Assembly: GCA_013339895.1 (NCBI GenBank)
Contig: JABACO010000006.1
Coordinates: 13,015,126-13,079,125 of the forward strand
DNA from: Ephydatia muelleri
Lineage: Eukaryota; Porifera; Demospongiae; Spongillida; Spongillidae
Direction: 5' to 3'
Length of the DNA stretch: 64,000 bases
Part shown: piece by piece, positions 22,196-34,179 of the stretch
Layout of the letters: each line of letters starts with the position of its first letter
Numbering within the stretch: the stretch's first letter is position 1
The notes under the pieces: generated by a model
What the model was told of the DNA's origin: nothing
The model's database searches: none
Seen by the model: only the letters and a program-made list of their open reading frames with translations
Program-made: the position numbers and the translations under genes

Positions 22196-23660
22196 TTATT
22201 CAGTGCACAAAGGACAGAGCCATCTTTTCTTCTGCTGCCTAGTATCACGTGGGAGAGTGCCAATGCACACATCACCATGGAAACGTTCTTTGCAGAGGCT
22301 GCAGCAAATCATAGTGATGTCTGGTAGTTGTGGCATTCTACACTTGCAGAAAACTCTTATTTTTTGATTGGTATGAATTTTCATGGCTTGACGACGATAC
22401 GATATGAATGGAAACATTGAAAACCTTTTATTTTCTAGACATGATATAAGGTGCCAGCGTAGTTTAGTTTGGTTGCATACATAATTTCCTGGCTGTTCAT
22501 TATAGCAAAGAGCTGCTGCATGCATATGCTAAAGAAAAATGACCAAAGTCCTGACTGCCATACTGCTTATGTACAGTCACATATTCTAATGGGATGCTTG
22601 GCATATCAGTGTGCAGAAGACAAGCTATTTGTTCTTAAAGAACATGATGAATAGAGACTGTCATAGACCTGAAGAACATATGGCTTCTCAGTTCCAACAT
22701 TACTAATAGTTAGCCAATGGCCAGCAGGATCATGTAACATCTGAATGAATCGTTCCTTTTCAATTGAAAAGTTCATTACAAGTCCATACATCTTGAAATC
22801 CTGAACGTCTGAAAGTAGAAGATAACTGGTTTGCTAGAATGTACTGATCACTGTTCATAACGGGTGCTGCGAGCCATCACACTAAAGTAATCCTAGCTGA
22901 AATTCTTCCATCCACCAAGCATCAATATTCTCAGCAATGTTAGGCAATGTACAGTCATCCACATCAATCACTGCATGTTTTTCATGGTGGGCTTTGTTAC
23001 CATGATTGTCAACTCCAGAACATTTAGAATGGATATCCTGAATATGCTCATTAAGAACTCTTGCTTTATTATTTGGTTCTTTCCAAGACTCTGCAGCCAT
23101 ACATGGTAACACGCAACAATCAAAAAGACATTACTAGTTAACTTGATGTGTTTCAAAAACCATCTTAATCAATGCTATCAATTTACCATGTGCATTTACA
23201 GGTTCAGCTTGTCTTGATGCACTGTCACTTATTTCATTACTCTCTCCTTTTGAAATAAATTAGCACAGGATGCACAATTTAAACTACTACTTTTCATTTA
23301 CCAGCTTGAAGGATGACCATCATGCATGTGTATTGACAGGTTCAGTTGAAGTCTTCTAATGTTGGATGCAGTACAGGGTTTCTTTAACATATGAAAAACC
23401 ATATCTATGTAGATCATATACATTAGTGATAGTGCACATGTAAGAGAACACATGCCTTGCTATAAAATGAAATGAATTACAGCATCATCTTAAATTTGAA
23501 ACCACAACTTTCTTGGATGGAACTCTTTCGGTCTACAGTACTTTCCCTGTTCCAGGATTGTTCAATTGATAGACACCTTTCCCAACATACTCTTCCACTG
23601 CATAAAACCCTATAAACCTCTTAACAAGATTGTCTCCCTTTCTTTGATCTTTGTGACTAT
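22196..23660 (-). mobile_element. Ginger-like DNA transposon, 3' part, copy L
   Basis: In element order: an integrase C-terminal GPY/F-like stretch (RFIGFYAVEEYVGKGVYQLN, 23540-23640), an unidentified middle (NKARVLNEHIQDIHSKCSG), a Ulp1-type protease-like stretch (MLHDPAGHWLTISNVGTEKP, YDSLYSS; about 22640-22790) and a C-terminal PHD-type zinc finger (VFCKCRMPQLPDITMICCSL, 22196-22360). This domain set is known from Ginger1 DNA transposons. The copy is broken, with several breaks, and lacks the integrase core. It lies inside the left arm except its outermost 110 bp. Confidence 0.6.
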
Positions 23661-23671
23661 TGTGCAGCATA

Positions 23672-25671
23672 CCATGTAAGTGTCCTGGATGTGGGGAGGG
23701 GCACCATTTAAGTGTCCTGGATGTAGGGAGGGGCACCATGTAAGTGTCCTGGATGTAGGGAGGGGCACCATGTAAGTGTCCTGGATGTGGGGAGGGGCAC
23801 CATGTAAGTGTCCTGGATGTGGGGAGGGGCACCATGTAAGTGTCCTGGATGTGGGGAGGGGCACCATGTAAGTGTCCTGGATGTAGGGAGGGGCACCATG
23901 TAAGTGTCCTGGATGTAGGGAGGGGCACCATGTAAGTGTCCTGGATGTAGGGAGGGGCACCATGTAAGTGTCCTGGATGTGGGGAGGGGCACCATGTAAG
24001 TGTCCTGGATGTAGAGAGGGGCACCATGTAAGTGTCCTGGATGTAGGGAGGGGCACCATGTAAGTGTCCTGGATGTAGAGAGGGGCACCATGTAAGTGTC
24101 CTGGATGTAGAGAGGGGCACCATGTAAGTGTCCTGGATGTGGGGAGGGGCACCATGTAAGTGTCCTGGATGTAGAGAGGGGCACCATGTAAGTGTCCTGG
24201 ATGTAGAGAGGGGCACCATGTAAGTGTCCTGGATGTACGGAGGGCCATGTAAGTGTCCTGGATGTAGGGAGGGGCACCATGTAAGTGTCCTGGATGTAGG
24301 GAGGGGCACCATGTAAGTGTCCTGGATGTAGGGAGGGGCACCATGTAAGTGTCCTGGATGTAGGGAGGGGCACCATGTAAGTGTCCTGGATGTAGGGAGG
24401 GGCACCATGTAAGTGTCCTGGATGTAGAGAGGGGCACCATGTAAGTGTCCTGGATGTGGGGAGGGGCACCATGTAAGTGTCCTGGATGTAGAGAGGGGCA
24501 CCATGTAAGTGTCCTGGATGTAGAGAGGGGCACCATGTAAGTGTCCTGGATGTACGGAGGGCCATGTAAGTGTCCTGGATGTAGGGAGGGGCACCATGTA
24601 AGTGTCCTGGATGTAGGGAGGGGCACCATGTAAGTGTCCTGGATGTGGGGAGGGGCACCATGTAAGTGTCCTGGATGTGGGGAGGGGCACCATTTAAGTG
24701 TCCTGGATGTAGGGAGGGGCACCATGTAAGTGTCCTGGATGTAGGGAGGGGCACCATGTAAGTGTCCTGGATGTGGGGAGGGGCACCATGTAAGTGTCCT
24801 GGATGTGGGGAGGGGCACCATGTAAGTGTCCTGGATGTGGGGAGGGGCACCATGTAAGTGTCCTGGATGTAGGGAGGGGCACCATGTAAGTGTCCTGGAT
24901 GTAGGGAGGGGCACCATGTAAGTGTCCTGGATGTAGGGAGGGGCACCATGTAAGTGTCCTGGATGTGGGGAGGGGCACCATGTAAGTGTCCTGGATGTAG
25001 AGAGGGGCACCATGTAAGTGTCCTGGATGTAGGGAGGGGCACCATGTAAGTGTCCTGGATGTAGAGAGGGGCACCATGTAAGTGTCCTGGATGTAGAGAG
25101 GGGCACCATGTAAGTGTCCTGGATGTGGGGAGGGGCACCATGTAAGTGTCCTGGATGTAGAGAGGGGCACCATGTAAGTGTCCTGGATGTAGAGAGGGGC
25201 ACCATGTAAGTGTCCTGGATGTACGGAGGGCCATGTAAGTGTCCTGGATGTAGGGAGGGGCACCATGTAAGTGTCCTGGATGTAGGGAGGGGCACCATGT
25301 AAGTGTCCTGGATGTAGAGAGGGGCACCATGTAAGTGTCCTGGATGTGGGGAGGGGCACCATGTAAGTGTCCTGGATGTAGAGAGGGGCACCATGTAAGT
25401 GTCCTGGATGTAGAGAGGGGCACCATGTAAGTGTCCTGGATGTACGGAGGGCCATGTAAGTGTCCTGGATGTAGGGAGGGGCACCATGTAAGTGTCCTGG
25501 ATGTAGGGAGGGGCACCATGTAAGTGTCCTGGATGTGGGGAGGGGCACCATGTAAGTGTCCTGGATGTAGGGAGGGGCACCATGTAAGTGTCCTGGATGT
25601 AGGGAGGGGCACCATGTAAGTGTCCTGGATGTAGGGAGGGGCACCATGTAAGTGTCCTGGATGTAGGGAGG
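23672..25671. repeat. 32-bp minisatellite, about 62 units
   Basis: Unit: ccatgtaagtgtcctggatg followed by a variable half tagggaggggca (variants gtgggg, tagaga) and occasional 28-bp units with tacggagggc. Variant units recur in blocks, showing higher-order duplication of several units at once. All three minus-strand frames are open because 32 is not a multiple of 3, giving artefact frames up to 779 codons. Each unit contains a GTAAGT donor-like word (gtaagtgtcc). Confidence 0.95.
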
Positions 25672-25675
25672 GGGT

Positions 25676-25949
25676 GATAGGAGGACCTCGAGCCTCTGAT
25701 GCAAATTATTGCAGATCGCAATAAGGAGAAACTCAGCTTGCATCTTAGCCTAAATAGAGTAGAGCTATATGAATGATGATGTTTTTCAGCTACGAGCGAG
25801 GCCATTCTTTTGTACATAGTTGTGGCTATCGGACCCATACCTCCTGAGATAGAGAATACAAGGGGTGCAAAGAAGCCATGCTTGATTTCTCTCACCCTCT
25901 CTTCATACACCCTCTTCTTCTCTTGCTTGTTCCTCTTGTAGCACTGCAT
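25676..25949 (-). mobile_element. Non-LTR-type retroelement C-terminal fragment
   Basis: About 90 codons (MQCYKRNKQEKKRVYEERVR, GFFAPLVFSISGGMGPIAT, RCKLSFSLLRSAIICIRGSR) resemble the conserved tail found after the reverse transcriptase in many marine-invertebrate retroelement proteins, most likely LINEs. The family assignment is from memory and moderate. The frame runs straight into the minisatellite. No reverse-transcriptase core is in the window. From 25950 to 26385 no gene is recognised; there are short direct repeats such as tcatttattggctgtcgtg (about 26090-26125). Confidence 0.45.
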
Positions 25950-26385
25950 TGGGGACTTATTACAATATAAGAGGGGGCATGTGGGTTAAATATTCAAATG
26001 TCATAGAAAGCCTGTTGTCTGTCATTTCCCCAACATTGTCAGCTGCAATACCTAGCCGTGCACCATGTTCAAAATAGGCAGTTCATCATTTATTGGCTGT
26101 CGTGATCATTTATTGGCTGTCGTGGTGGCTCAATCGCGACGTTGTGGCAAGTTTCTGTGAGAAACTTTGCTGTTAAGTATTTTATTTCATTATGGCGGAT
26201 TGAAGGAAATCCTCCACTTGGACAGCTCATAGCATGTGCAACTGTGAAATTGTGTCCATAGACACACTCCTAGCATGCATTAACAACAAGACTGGTTTCA
26301 TCACACTACTAGCATGCATTAGCAACAAGGCTGGTTTCATCACACTACTAGCATGCATTACAACGCTCACAACTAATATGTGACC

Positions 26386-26722
26386 GGCACCCTTGCAGCA
26401 CCCTAGTGTGGACTAATGCCATAGTGTGGACCAACACCATAGCGTGGACCTACATCTGTGCAGCACCATAGTGTAAACCAACACCTATGCAGCACCATAG
26501 TGTGGACTGACACCTATGCAGCACCATAGTGTGGACTGACACCTATGCAGCACCATAGTGTGGACTGACACCTATGCAGCACCTTAGTGTGGACTGGCAC
26601 CTTTGCAGCACCCTAGTGTGAACCAGCACCATAGTGTGGACCAACACGTATGCAGCACCATAGTGTGGACCAACACCTATGCAGCACCATAGTGTGGACT
26701 GACACCTGTGCAGCACCATAGA
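26386..26722 (-). repeat. 29-bp minisatellite, inverted orientation
   Basis: Units of the type gcagcaccatagtgtggac plus caacacctat, about 11 copies with more divergence than the array at 27185-27752, of which it is the reverse complement. The two arrays face each other across 460 bp. Confidence 0.85.
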
Positions 26723-27184
26723 CATGCAACAATGCAGTGCAACTCTTAAATATGGTTTCTCAGTGTTATAGCATCTTATTTGCTGCATAAGATATGCAAA
26801 AGAGGTGTGCATAAATAAAATACCATCTGCTCCTTCTCACAGTAACCCTCTGTATGATGCATCAGGAATTATTCTGGACAATAATTACAGCACTGTTGGA
26901 CCAGGTACTGTTCCTGACATCATAACAACTGACTTGGCACAAAAAGAAACCCCATTCTAACTCGATCTGTTTGCTAAACATGTTAGTGATGTGTGCTAGC
27001 ATTGTAGTTATAGTTTTGTACAGTAAGCTGAGTACATGTTGCAACATGGATGGCAATACATTCATCTGCATGCATACAGTAGCCATAAAATGAAATGAAA
27101 CAATCCACATGCTCCACAGGTCAGTGTGCTGTTCCATCTTCCCATGGAAGTCTGGTCATTGTCATGTCTGAGACTTCCTTGTGT

Positions 27185-27752
27185 GGAGACCTATGGCATT
27201 GCATAGGTGCTGGTCCACACTATGGCATTGCATAGGTGCTGGTCCACACTATGGTGCTGCATAAGTGTCTATCCACACTATGGTGCTGGTCCACACTATG
27301 GTGCTGCATAGGTGTTGGTCCACATTATGGTGCTGGTCCACACTATGGTGCTGCATAGGTGCTGGTCCACACTATGGTGCTGCATAGGTGCTGGTCCACA
27401 CTATGGTGCTGCATAGGTGTCAGTCCACACTATGGTGCTGCATAGGTGCTGGTCCACACTATGGTGCTGCATAGGTGCTGGTCCACACTATGGTGCTGCA
27501 TAGGTGCTGGTCCACACTATGGTGCTGCATAGGTGCTGGTCCACACTATGGTGCTGCATAGGTGCTGGTCCACACTATGGTGCTGCATAGGTGCTGGTCC
27601 ACACTATGGTGCTGCATAGGTGCTGGTCCACACTATGGTGCTGCAAAGATGCTGGTCCACACTATGGTGCTGCATAGGTGTTGGTCCACACTATGGTGCT
27701 GCAAAGATGCTGGTCCACACTATGGTGCTGCATAGGTGTTGGTCCACACTAA
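27185..27752 (+). repeat. 29-bp minisatellite
   Basis: About 19 units of tggtgctgcataggtgctgg + tccacacta, the central ones almost identical. Same family as 26386-26722 but in opposite orientation. 26723-27184 between them shows no gene. Confidence 0.9.
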
Positions 27753-27779
27753 AAATGCATTTCTGCATGTTTGAGTACA

Positions 27780-28810
27780 TTAATGAAAGTCATCCTCACT
27801 AGGTATTTCACATCTTCTGATACATAACCAATATACCCACGAGATCACCGATGTTACTTACTTGATTTTGAACTGTTTCCTTTTCCTCAGCCTGAAGACT
27901 GCACCTATCACTATGCTCATTGTCACAATCAACAAGACACCAGCACAGGCCACACCCACAAACAGGTAAGGATGGTTGGATACCAGGCTGCCGCTTGACA
28001 CTGCTTGACAGAGGGGGTCATCCAGAGACTGGATTTGTACTACACATGTGCTGTCCACAGTGAGTGTCACTCCTGGGGCACTGATTGTGGCTTCAGTTGC
28101 CAACCATTGCTCCAGGTATGACAGCAATGCTTTGTCAATCAGTCCCCTCAAAGTGACACTGGTTTTGTCACTGCAAGTCAGGTTTAGGCTTTGTATGGTG
28201 AAGTTGCACTTGCAGAAGGCTTCCATTTCATCTTTGATGGACTTGTATACTACCTCTTGTGCTGGGAGTGTCTGGGCAAAGATTATGACAGTATCAAACC
28301 ATTTAAGCCAAAAGGGACCAAAACAAGGATGGTTACCTTCCATGCTACACAGTCAACGTTGCCATTTGCTTTGACTTGAATGTATGCAATGGTAGCAGGA
28401 TTTGCTGTGACAGCTGTAAAGGCCCCATACAATGTCACATTGGAAAAGTAAGTATCGATTATAATGCAATCCTTCCATAGAAAAAGCATTTAGGTGGGTT
28501 ACGAATGAAACACAATTGATGCCTTCCACCACAGACCCTGATTCTAACGTACTGGCAAAACCTGGAACCATACACTCGACACAATAGCGATAGAGCTACT
28601 CCATGCTTGGCCAGTATAAACCTTTTCCTGAGCAGAAGGCATGGGACATATCAGTTATATTCCCAATCCTCGAGTTTAATTACTACCAAAGAGGGCCTGT
28701 GTATTCTGCATGGTGTAGGTCCTATGCTGCAGGCTGGCATCTGCCCACTTAGAAACGGCTGGAAACAGGCAGACAAGCAGGCTTATGACGTGGAGCATTT
28801 TCTTCAGCAT
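27780..28810 (-). CDS. Predicted small type I membrane protein, four exons
   Basis: Exon 1 28687-28810 begins at ATG 28810 with a clear signal peptide (MLKKMLHVISLLVCLFPAVS, then KWADA). Exon 2 is about 28337-28561 (starts GFASTLESGSVVEG, ends ANGNVDCVAWK); its two halves are in different frames, shifting near 28480-28500, so a tiny intron, a sequence error or decay must be assumed there. Exon 3 27862-28271 carries an ectodomain with spaced cysteines and a transmembrane helix (YLFVGVACAGVLLIVTMSIV) followed by basic RLRKRKQFK, and ends in a perfect gtaagt donor. Exon 4 27780-27816 gives a short acidic tail (RCEIPSEDDFH, stop TAA 27780-27782). Total about 260 aa. Family not recognised; possible roles are adhesion or receptor-like, but nothing in the sequence decides. 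Confidence 0.5.
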
Positions 28811-29155
28811 CAATTAGAGCTTCTCAGGTCTCTCTGAAGTGCATACAGACCTTGGACATGATAATGCCAAGGATGAGGGTTGACATGTTGCCCCAGCAAT
28901 CTCATCATCTAGCACACTTCAGACACATGTGTCTGCCAGTCACAATGCAATGCTCGACTACATGCTAAAGTCGCTGGATGCATGACAAATACAAAGCAAA
29001 AGCTTCCCTTGCTTTCTTTGAAAGTCAACGACAGTCTGCTATCTTCATCAAGAAGTCAAAGACAGGCTAGCTAGAGTGGTGATGCAATTCCATCTCTATT
29101 GGTCGCACTCATGGCATTATGTGCCCTTCTCTGCAATGTTGACTAACATGATACT

Positions 29156-29255
29156 ATGTCGAGCACCTAATGAGCAACACAATTCCACTGCTAGCCTGCT
29201 CAACTGGTTGAGCAGGCTAGCAGTGGAGTTGTGTTGCTCATTAGATGCTTGACAT
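29156..29255. repeat. 100-bp near-perfect palindrome
   Basis: Arms 29156-29203 and 29208-29255 (48 bp, about three mismatches) around ctgg. Core words gctagcctgctcaa and ttgagcaggctagc. No flanking direct repeat was found. On the minus strand 29266-29440 has an open, Cys-containing frame ending near a gtaaat donor, which may be an isolated exon, but I cannot support it further. 28811-29155 holds no recognised gene. Confidence 0.75.
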
Positions 29256-30194
29256 TGTATTTACCTCCCATCTTGCACAATGCACTGCACAACTGCCTTC
29301 TGCATAGATGCAGCACCTTCATTAGTTCGAGCAGGTCTCCTCCCTCCACCCACCATGTACAGTGACTTGTGACAATGGTATTCTTCACAGAATACACTCC
29401 ACATTCGATGGCACTTTCTATTGTCACTGCAGCAATGAAGTAGCTTCATTACTCACACTCATGCCCTTTGCACCTACTGTACTGCCTGGAACCAATCAAA
29501 TTGACCAATCTATTTTGGGGCTTCAATTCTTTTGGGCTTCCACACTGTGCATGACAATGTCAGGGTGTAGCATAATTGGTTGACCCAATGAATACTAGGC
29601 AGCAAACATCGTATTCCTACAGAAAGATTTTACTGCTAAGTACTTCAAATGAGAAGGCTCATTTGCTATACCTTTGGTTTTACCTTTTTCATATCCTATA
29701 GTCAGCATTCATGCGTCCTGCACTGACGAGATATTCTGCTTGGCATCTGAAAAAATAGTTTCTCTGAGAAAACACATTCCTTTGAAAACGTCTTCATATA
29801 GTCCTCATCAAAAGGTTTATTACGCTATGTGAATTGCGTATCACTTATGTCACATTGTTGTGGAAATTCTGCGTTCACTTCAATTGGAAGGACTTAGTGT
29901 TCACAGAATATTACGTGCCAATAAAGCTTTGAATATGCTTATAAATGTACCATAACTTCTGTATACCTACATGCCATACATCAGGTCAAATGGAGTGTGC
30001 ATTGTTGATTTCTGTTTAGATGTTCTGCACTCCGATATGTATAAACACATTAAAATAAGGGAAGGTGATCGATGTATAAATTTGATTCCAAACACTGGTA
30101 TACAACACATGCACCTTCTGATATCCAGCGGGATATGTATCAGAGTCTAGAAAGATGAAATACTCTCGTACTCTTTATCCTCCATAATGCTGGG

Positions 30195-30255
30195 GGACAA
30201 TATCTGCTAGCGGATTCTGTCCGTGGGGAACAGAATCCGCTAGCAGATATTGTCC
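30195..30255. repeat. Perfect 26-bp-arm inverted repeat with 9-bp loop
   Basis: ggacaatatctgctagcgga... and its exact complement around ccgtgggga. The decayed partner in copy B is at about 62435-62500. The core tgctagcggattctgtcc also occurs at 21845 and 36120, marking a wider family. Confidence 0.8.
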
Positions 30256-31439
30256 TCGGGGACAAAATCTGCTCCGACACCGGCTAGCAGAAACATCTTT
30301 GATAGGTTTGTTGTTGCGTGGCACTGCGCATTTATTGCATATTGCCCGGTCATTTAGCGTTCTGAAAAGAACTACCTTCGATCGACAAAGTGCCAAATGC
30401 GATTGACATCATTGGGAAGTTTGGCTGTGGCGTCACAGTTGGCGAAACTTCGACGTCATAATTGAAACTTTCGCAAACAAATAAGCGCGCAAGGCTGCTG
30501 TCGGCACTGCCTTCGAGTTATGAATGCCAATAATTGTGTATGTTCTTTCTTTGCACTATACGTACATGACACTAAGGCTTTAACGGATCGGATCGGATTA
30601 GGATATCCTATATCCGAAAGGCCAACGGATCGGATTCAGTTTCGTTACATTAATCATTCAGATTGATGTTCCAAAGTCGAAGCAGATTCGGATTATAGCC
30701 CGCCCAATCCCATCGGATGCTAACACGCATATCTGAATATCCGGTGGTCTGGACAGAGGGAAAGCAGCCATTTATTTCCAGATTCAACAGTCCGCGTGCG
30801 TTTTGTATTTTTGGCAAAAGGTGGTTGACGGTGTGTGAAATAAACGTGGGCTTTTATTTCTTCCCTTTTTGTGCTTAATGCTTTTTCTATTTTAATTTTT
30901 ATTACCGCCCTCTTCCAATTTAGGCATTTCCCCCTTAAATGCTCGTGTGAGGGATTGTGAACTCAGCGGAGCCCGGGGAATCGGACGTGTTTATTAGATA
31001 TTACATCCGCGAGAGTGAACTTGGCTTGTATAGCTAGCCCATAAACTATTGTCTGTAATTGAACCCTAGTTAGGCCTGGTGCTACTGATTTCATGTTTGT
31101 AGTAGTATTTAAAGGCTATGCTATGCTATGCCATGATGCCTGTTATCATGTATTAAGCTATTGACTATAACTTCGGCTATTTTCGGTGCGCAAGCCTTGC
31201 GGAGCTCGTCAGAGAAGACCTAAGTCCGTGACAGCTCGCTTTATATATATATATGGGGTGTGCGTCAGTCTGGTGTGCGTATTTTTTTTACAAGCATTGG
31301 TTTCATTTCTCATGAAGGTTCGAGACAGGTTAGCTAGAAACTATAATCCAACCAAGTTTGTCACATTTAGGGGTCGTCAGAATGTTTCATAATGTATTTA
31401 TTGTGCACGGATAGTAAAGTTACAAGTAAATTCTCTTTG

Positions 31440-31598
31440 AGAAATAGAGTAGGATGTATAGGATTGGTCTGGGTGGTGTAAAAATAAAACACTGGATTTG
31501 GTAAGACCACATGCAACGAAAACTGTCCTACAGTTTAGCAGAACGGTCTTCATTGCATGCGCTTGATAAAAACCACGCCCATGGAGCCAATCCTACAT
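31440..31598. mobile_element. MITE-like element, also at 61440-61545 (copy B)
   Basis: Ends are inversely related (gtataggattgg near 31460 and ccaatcctacat near 31590) and the inside includes ggtggtgtaaaaa, like the foldback family at 8095-8387 and 33254-33400. It is present in both copies A and B, so it is older than their separation. Confidence 0.45.
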
Positions 31599-32052
31599 AG
31601 CCAGATATTCAGATTCCAATGGCCGTTTCCTTCAAATTCAGATAATGTACCCTGCTAAATCAGATTCACGGCGTAACAAAACAGATCAGATCAGATCATA
31701 ATGCCGAATCCATTTGCGTGCATGGGCTAAATGAGTGGAAAGGGAAATTCGAGTTTTCAAAAGTTGGATGATGCAATGGTGACGTAATGCACTATTGAGC
31801 AAGGCGGTAAACACATGACTGCGTATAAGAACCTAGGTTCTCCACAACCCATATGAAAACCCATATACTGTCATGTCACAGATGTGAGATGTGAGATGTG
31901 AGAAGATGATGGCATGCAGGTATGTCACAGATACAGTAACTGCACAATCTGCACGTTTCAGCTCCCCTGGTGTAAAACATTTTTAATGGCATGTGTGTTT
32001 GCTGATATTAATAATGGGTATCAATTTGTATCATGTATTCAATAGTGTTATG

Positions 32053-32314
32053 ATAATTGGGACAGTTTCCGCGAAAATTGCCCCACGGTTAAAATGTTAT
32101 AAAAATGCATCGCGTCTGAATCGCTATAACTTCCCAACGGATAATGCTATCGACTTTCTAGTTTCAACACTTCATACTACACCATTTCAATATGAAGTGT
32201 TGAAAATTAGAAGTCGATAGCGTTATCCGTTGGGAAGTTATAGCGATTCAAACGCGATGCATTTTTATAACATTTTAACCGTGGGGCAATTTTCGCGGAA
32301 ACTGTCCCAATTAT
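32053..32314. mobile_element. 262-bp palindromic MITE with empty paralogous site
   Basis: Arms 32053-32176 and 32191-32314 are nearly perfect complements (124 bp) around a 14-bp loop. Ends ataattgggacag and ctgtcccaattat. Copy B reads without it at about 59085-59100, so it inserted after A and B separated. A half copy is at 3307-3445. Confidence 0.85.
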
Positions 32315-32786
32315 ATGTATCATGATACTTGGATAAAATAATCGTTTGGACGATTGAAGCAGATTCAGGCATTGTTAATATTCAATTGATGTAAGAGGTT
32401 TTTGCTCAACCTATATGTGCCTCAAGCTCTCATCAATGTTTTAGCAGTTTAGCTACCACAATGCAAAGGCGATTCTTTGGTAGGAGGGGCCAGCAGACCG
32501 TATCGTAGCAAGTAAAAAGCTGTGTGCGACATCAAATGAATCAAGGATACCCCTAAAACCAAACGATACGACAACGCGACTCGCGCGCATGAAAAGACAG
32601 TGCAGTGCAATGGCGGCATCAGCGGGTCTCACGCATCGCGCATACATGTGCGATGAAAACCGAAACACTCATGTTGTATTCAGGAAAGGAGTTTTTAAGT
32701 TGAATCACAATCGACTATCTTTACTAAATGTATTCAATTTATTCGAGATACAGAAACCACTTCTCGTAAAAATATTATGCTTTCCA

Positions 32787-33125
32787 GGTATTGAAAATAC
32801 TGTCACACACACAAGTGACAGACATCACGTTGATACCACAGGAACATGAAATAAACACATGCACACACAAAGTTACTTCAGTAAGTGGCATAAAATTGAG
32901 ACAGCTCAGACCTCAGAGGCCATGGCTGGCATCGTGTAGGGGTCCAAATTCATATCCACACATCTGCCTTCAAACACAAGCTTGGAGGACTGCTCAGCAA
33001 AAAACTGCACCTAGTGACTGGATGGATGGTGATGTCAGATCTACACCAACTGAGGTGTTCAGAGGTGTCGGGCATGCACCCAGTGAGGTGTTCAGGGGTG
33101 TCTGCCCTTCATGGCCATCCAGTGA
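32787..33125. repeat. Second copy of the 1-310 repeat
   Basis: Same order and orientation as 1-310, including gacagacatcacgttgatac and ccatggctg. It is followed at 33254-33400 by a half copy of the 8095-8387 MITE family. 33401-34179 holds no recognised gene. Confidence 0.75.
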
Positions 33126-33253
33126 GGTGCTCAGAAGTCGTGACATGACTGTATTTTGTCCGGGTGCAGTTTGTGTTTGCAGGCATACTGGTACAATGTA
33201 TGTAATGACAGCCTCTCACTCATTCAGTACATTCTGAAATAGGATGCAGGGGT

Positions 33254-33400
33254 GTGCTAAACATAGGCCTAGTTCATTTTACCATGTGTCATTCCAATCA
33301 AATCTTGTTTCAGTGCTTTTTGCACCACCATTGTCTTTCAATTCTATATGCCACTGACTTTCTTGTATAGAGAATGTACGTTGTTTCCTAGGTTTTGAAA
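33254..33400. mobile_element. Half copy of the 8095-8387 foldback MITE
   Basis: Shares gctaaacataggcctagttc, tcttgtttcagtgctttttg, caccaccattg and tctatatgcca with the right arm of 8095-8387, with many substitutions. Older than that element. Confidence 0.6.
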
Positions 33401-34179
33401 CGTCTTTACATGGCCGTAGTCAATCACACAATTTTGGAGGGAGATGGGGGGTGGTGATAAGTTATATTTAGACCGCCCCTCCCCCTTGGCCCCTCCATCC
33501 CGATGTCTGTTTGGATGAAAACAACTGCCATTCTATCCCATTGTCCCGTCCAGATCGATCACGTATAATCTGACTGTATGATTAGGTGTCATTTAAAAGT
33601 TTACATGCAGGGTCTCTTATAGTCAACACACTTTATATGCCATCTTTGTCAAGCATAAAAAAATCACGCTTGTGTACGCACCACAGCCATCTCTTGGATG
33701 ATTAAATTCAGTATGGCATAATTAAGTAGTATTAATGATTAGTATAACAATATTGAATAAATCACCAGACTCCTCTTTGGCCTGCTCCTCAGTTTCCACC
33801 AGCAGGTACAATATCCATCCTGCATGTACAAGAATCACTTGCCGTATTCATTCCATTCACTCCACTCATCTTTCATATAAGGTGTGCTTCAATACCAGCC
33901 TTCTCACCCATGGTGTTTGGATCATGTGATCTCTCACACATAGGTGCCAATTGTCTCTGTGTACTCAGATTTAGCTAACCCAATTCAATAGCAACATACT
34001 CACACAGGCAAACATGCATGCCCAAGTATATTATAAAGTGCAGCTTGGAAAAGAAACCTAACGTTACAGTTTTTCTAGTGCAGATACATGTTTATACAAA
34101 TCATTTCATTTTCTTCTAACTTCAAAGATAGCAACGACCCTGCATTTGCTCTTCGTGCACTCAGTGCTTTAGCAAGGGA

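Larger units (their letters stand above)
17058..23549 (-). repeat. Left arm of large inverted duplication
   Basis: Reverse complement of 34449-41960, covering in order the partial GTPase exon, Kelch exons, upstream tandem repeats, spacer DNA and the Ginger-like 3' part. Arms differ by scattered substitutions and by discrete events: about 1 kb missing here within the Kelch region, a 155-bp MITE present only here (21244-21398), a palindrome extension only in the right arm (37036-37083), and a longer G run here. This is more divergence than a fresh duplication would show. Confidence 0.9.
29594..32577 (-). repeat. Dispersed 3-kb repeat, copy A (inverted to 58812-62895)
   Basis: Reverse complement of copy B from actaggcagc (about 29596) to gtatcgtagc/cgatacgacaacgcg (32577). 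Internal shared landmarks: the palindrome at 30195-30255, the MITE at 31440-31598, and runs of gatcagatcagatca. Copy A has a 262-bp MITE that B lacks; B has about 1.8 kb that A lacks. No long frame is conserved, so it looks like a noncoding transposable unit or segmental duplicate. 32578-32786 shows nothing recognisable. Confidence 0.85.

Noticed and set aside
23672-25671. CRISPR-like array
   Set aside because: Units are contiguous near-identical tandem repeats without unique spacers, and the DNA is eukaryotic.
23533-25949. Very long minus-strand frames (up to 779 codons) with repeated PGHLHGAP / IQDTYMV peptides
   Set aside because: They are the 32-bp minisatellite read through; all three frames are open in the same way, and the ends fuse two unrelated mobile-element tails.
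31186-32849. Short open frames in repeat copy A
   Set aside because: Not kept in copy B and without family resemblance.
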